The notes below the pieces were generated by a model. The model was not told the DNA's origin. It worked only from the letters and a program-made list of their open reading frames with translations, and did no database searches. Made by a program: the position numbers and the translations under genes. From Paludibacteraceae bacterium (GTDB lineage Bacteria > Bacteroidota > Bacteroidia > Bacteroidales > Paludibacteraceae), in NCBI GenBank assembly GCA_018055865.1, contig JAGPGR010000098.1, positions 1 through 6,953 of the forward strand: a stretch of 6,953 nucleotides of DNA. The letters run 5' to 3'. Shown here one piece after another: positions 6,078-6,953 of the stretch; position 1 is the first letter of the stretch; each line of letters begins with the position of its first letter.

Positions 6078-6740
6078 ATGGAAAAATTACAACCCAATTG
6101 CAGCTACCATATTTTCAATCATGCCAATGGGTTTGAGAATATATTTACTGTAGATGATAATTATCGTTTTTACCTTGATAAATATCAGCAATATATTCTG
6201 CCCATAGCTGAAACATACACGTATTGCTTGTTGCCGAATCATTTTCATCTGGTGGTCAGGATTCGGCGCAAAGAAGTTATAGAAGAGGTTTATCGCAACT
6301 TCAAATCTACTAACTTTTCCAAAGTTCCAAACTTTGGAAAAGTTGAAAATTCCGGAAAAGTTGAAATCACCGATAATATAATTGAACAATTCATTTCGAA
6401 ACAGTTTGCAAATCTGTTTAGTTGTTATACGCAGTCGTTCAACAAAGTAAATAAACGGAGAGAGTCGCTTTTTCTGAAGAATTTCCGAAGGGAACCGATT
6501 GAAAACAAGGCTTATTTTCTGAACGCTGTTATTTATACACATCGAAATCCGGTACATCATGCTTTTTGCGACAGATATACCGACTGGAGTTACACTTCGT
6601 TTTGCGAAATAAAAGAACGGAATAGTCAGATGATTGAGGTAGAAAAATTACTCCGTATGTTTGGTGGCCGGGACTCATTTATTGATTTACACGAACAATC
6701 TGCCAATAAATTCAGAGAATCCTTAATTGCTGATTTATAG
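6078..6740 (+). CDS. REP-associated tyrosine transposase (RAYT, Y1/HUH family)
   Basis: A 220-residue single-strand DNA nuclease-like protein of the IS200/IS605-related Y1 group. Near the N-terminus YHIFNHANGFENIF leads to NHFHLVVRI, in which H55 and H57 form the HUH metal site. The likely catalytic tyrosine is Y117 in YTQSFNK (117-123), followed by RRESLFLKNFRREPI. Then comes the usual IYTHRNPVHHAF (Y-HxNP) block and the WSYTSF motif. RAYTs cut and join REP palindromes, and here REP copies lie on both sides. Unusually, residues 79-96 are themselves encoded by a REP copy: an inserted stretch read as NFSKV, NFGKVE and NSGKVE between the HUH strand and the tyrosine helix, with the frame kept. 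All key residues look intact, so activity is possible. The gene sits between the cas9 remnant and cas1 and may be a later insertion. Confidence 0.9.
   Translation: MEKLQPNCSYHIFNHANGFENIFTVDDNYRFYLDKYQQYILPIAETYTYCLLPNHFHLVVRIRRKEVIEEVYRNFKSTNFSKVPNFGKVENSGKVEITDNIIEQFISKQFANLFSCYTQSFNKVNKRRESLFLKNFRREPIENKAYFLNAVIYTHRNPVHHAFCDRYTDWSYTSFCEIKERNSQMIEVEKLLRMFGGRDSFIDLHEQSANKFRESLIADL
6312..6366. repeat. REP copy inside the RAYT coding sequence
   Basis: AACTTTTCCAAAGTT (6312-6326) and AACTTTGGAAAAGTT (6330-6344) form a perfect 15-bp inverted repeat with a 3-base loop. Both arms are identical to the inner arms of the REP at 6747-6792. A further half-copy, GGAAAAGTTGAAA (6354-6366), repeats 6336-6348 at a distance of 18 bp (six codons). 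All of it is translated in frame without a stop. Confidence 0.9.
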
Positions 6741-6746
6741 TAAATC

Positions 6747-6792
6747 GTTTTCAACTTTTCCAAAGTTATAGAACTTTGGAAAAGTTGAAAAC
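6747..6792. repeat. Perfect REP palindrome between RAYT and cas1
   Basis: Two 21-bp arms (6747-6767 and 6772-6792) are perfectly complementary around the 4-base loop ATAG. The left arm begins GTTTTCAACTTTTCC. The element starts six bases after the RAYT stop and ends 16 bases before the cas1 ATG. The transcript would form a strong hairpin, but no T-run follows, so terminator activity is uncertain. It is the best-preserved of three REP copies here and the likely substrate of the adjacent RAYT. Confidence 0.93.
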
Positions 6793-6808
6793 AATAACGA
6801 CTAACACC

Positions 6809-6953
6809 ATGATTAAACGCACGCTTTATTTTGGCAACCCGGCTTATCTAAGCCTACGGAATGCGCAACTGGTGATTCATTTGCCGGATGCCAATGGCAT
6901 GGACGACAAGGCTGGTAACAACACCATCCCTATCGAGGACATTGGAGTGGTGA
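6809..6953 (+). CDS. cas1: Type II-C CRISPR adaptation nuclease Cas1, N-terminal part only (runs off window)
   Basis: The first 48 codons are visible: MIKRTLYFGNPAYLSLRN, then AQLVIHLPD, and finally NTIPIEDIGVV. This is the standard opening of type II-C (NMENI subtype) Cas1, whose full length is about 300 residues. Cas1 with Cas2 inserts new spacers into the CRISPR array; its metal-binding catalytic residues would lie beyond the window edge. It has no clear Shine-Dalgarno site, and the ATG is fixed by the family's usual N-terminus. A normal II-C operon runs cas9, cas1, cas2 with little spacing. Here the REP hairpin ends 16 bases upstream and the cas9 remnant ends 2,031 bases upstream, so cas1 probably depends on RAYT readthrough or on an unseen promoter. 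Confidence 0.92.
   Translation, partial: MIKRTLYFGNPAYLSLRNAQLVIHLPDANGMDDKAGNNTIPIEDIGVV

Noticed and set aside
6087..6560. Antisense open frame of 157 codons over the RAYT gene
   Set aside because: It is a shadow of the RAYT; the sense strand shows HUH and tyrosine motifs in the right order.

Overview
The window looks like chromosomal DNA of a Bacteroidales bacterium (Bacteroides, Parabacteroides or a relative). The evidence is moderate GC, Bacteroidetes-type -7 promoter words (TAnnTTTG), weak Shine-Dalgarno sites, a membrane-anchored TPR/AraC regulator, a HU-HIG-like DNA-binding protein, a DUF6155-like protein and Bacteroidetes-type II-C cas sequences. No species call is possible from this alone.

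Layout, all on the + strand. (1) 1-194 is a leader with little content. (2) 195-1916 encodes an exported/membrane TPR sensor with a cytoplasmic AraC-type DNA-binding domain. (3) 1917-2114 holds a hairpin, two 17-bp direct repeats exactly 21 bp apart, and promoter-like words. It leads into a 77-residue protein of unknown function (2115-2348), whose stop codon lies in the arm of a REP-like hairpin. (4) 2429-4777 is the main find: an uninterrupted 782-codon frame whose first ~370 residues are a signal peptide plus a secreted beta-rich protein, and whose last ~410 residues are the C-terminus of a type II-C Cas9. All nuclease motifs of Cas9 are absent. (5) 4778-5055 is noncoding. It begins with an in-frame ghost resembling the tail of another Cas9 and then carries four CATATATA-like words about 23 bp apart. 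(6) 5056-6009 holds a HU-HIG-like gene and a DUF6155-like gene, probably cotranscribed. (7) 6012-6792 is a REP/RAYT unit: a Y1 (HUH) transposase-like gene flanked by a decayed and a perfect REP palindrome, with a third copy inside its own coding sequence and read in frame. (8) 6809-6953 is the first 48 codons of a type II-C cas1, cut by the window edge.

How it fits together: regulator, small protein and secreted protein look like one host module controlled from the 21-bp direct repeats. The right half is a rearranged type II-C CRISPR-Cas locus. cas9 normally sits directly upstream of cas1; here only its 3' third remains, fused in frame to an unrelated exported protein, and about 2 kb of passenger genes (HU-like, DUF6155-like, RAYT) separate it from cas1. 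The simplest reading is a deletion or recombination that destroyed cas9 while leaving an open frame. An assembly chimera must be ruled out first.
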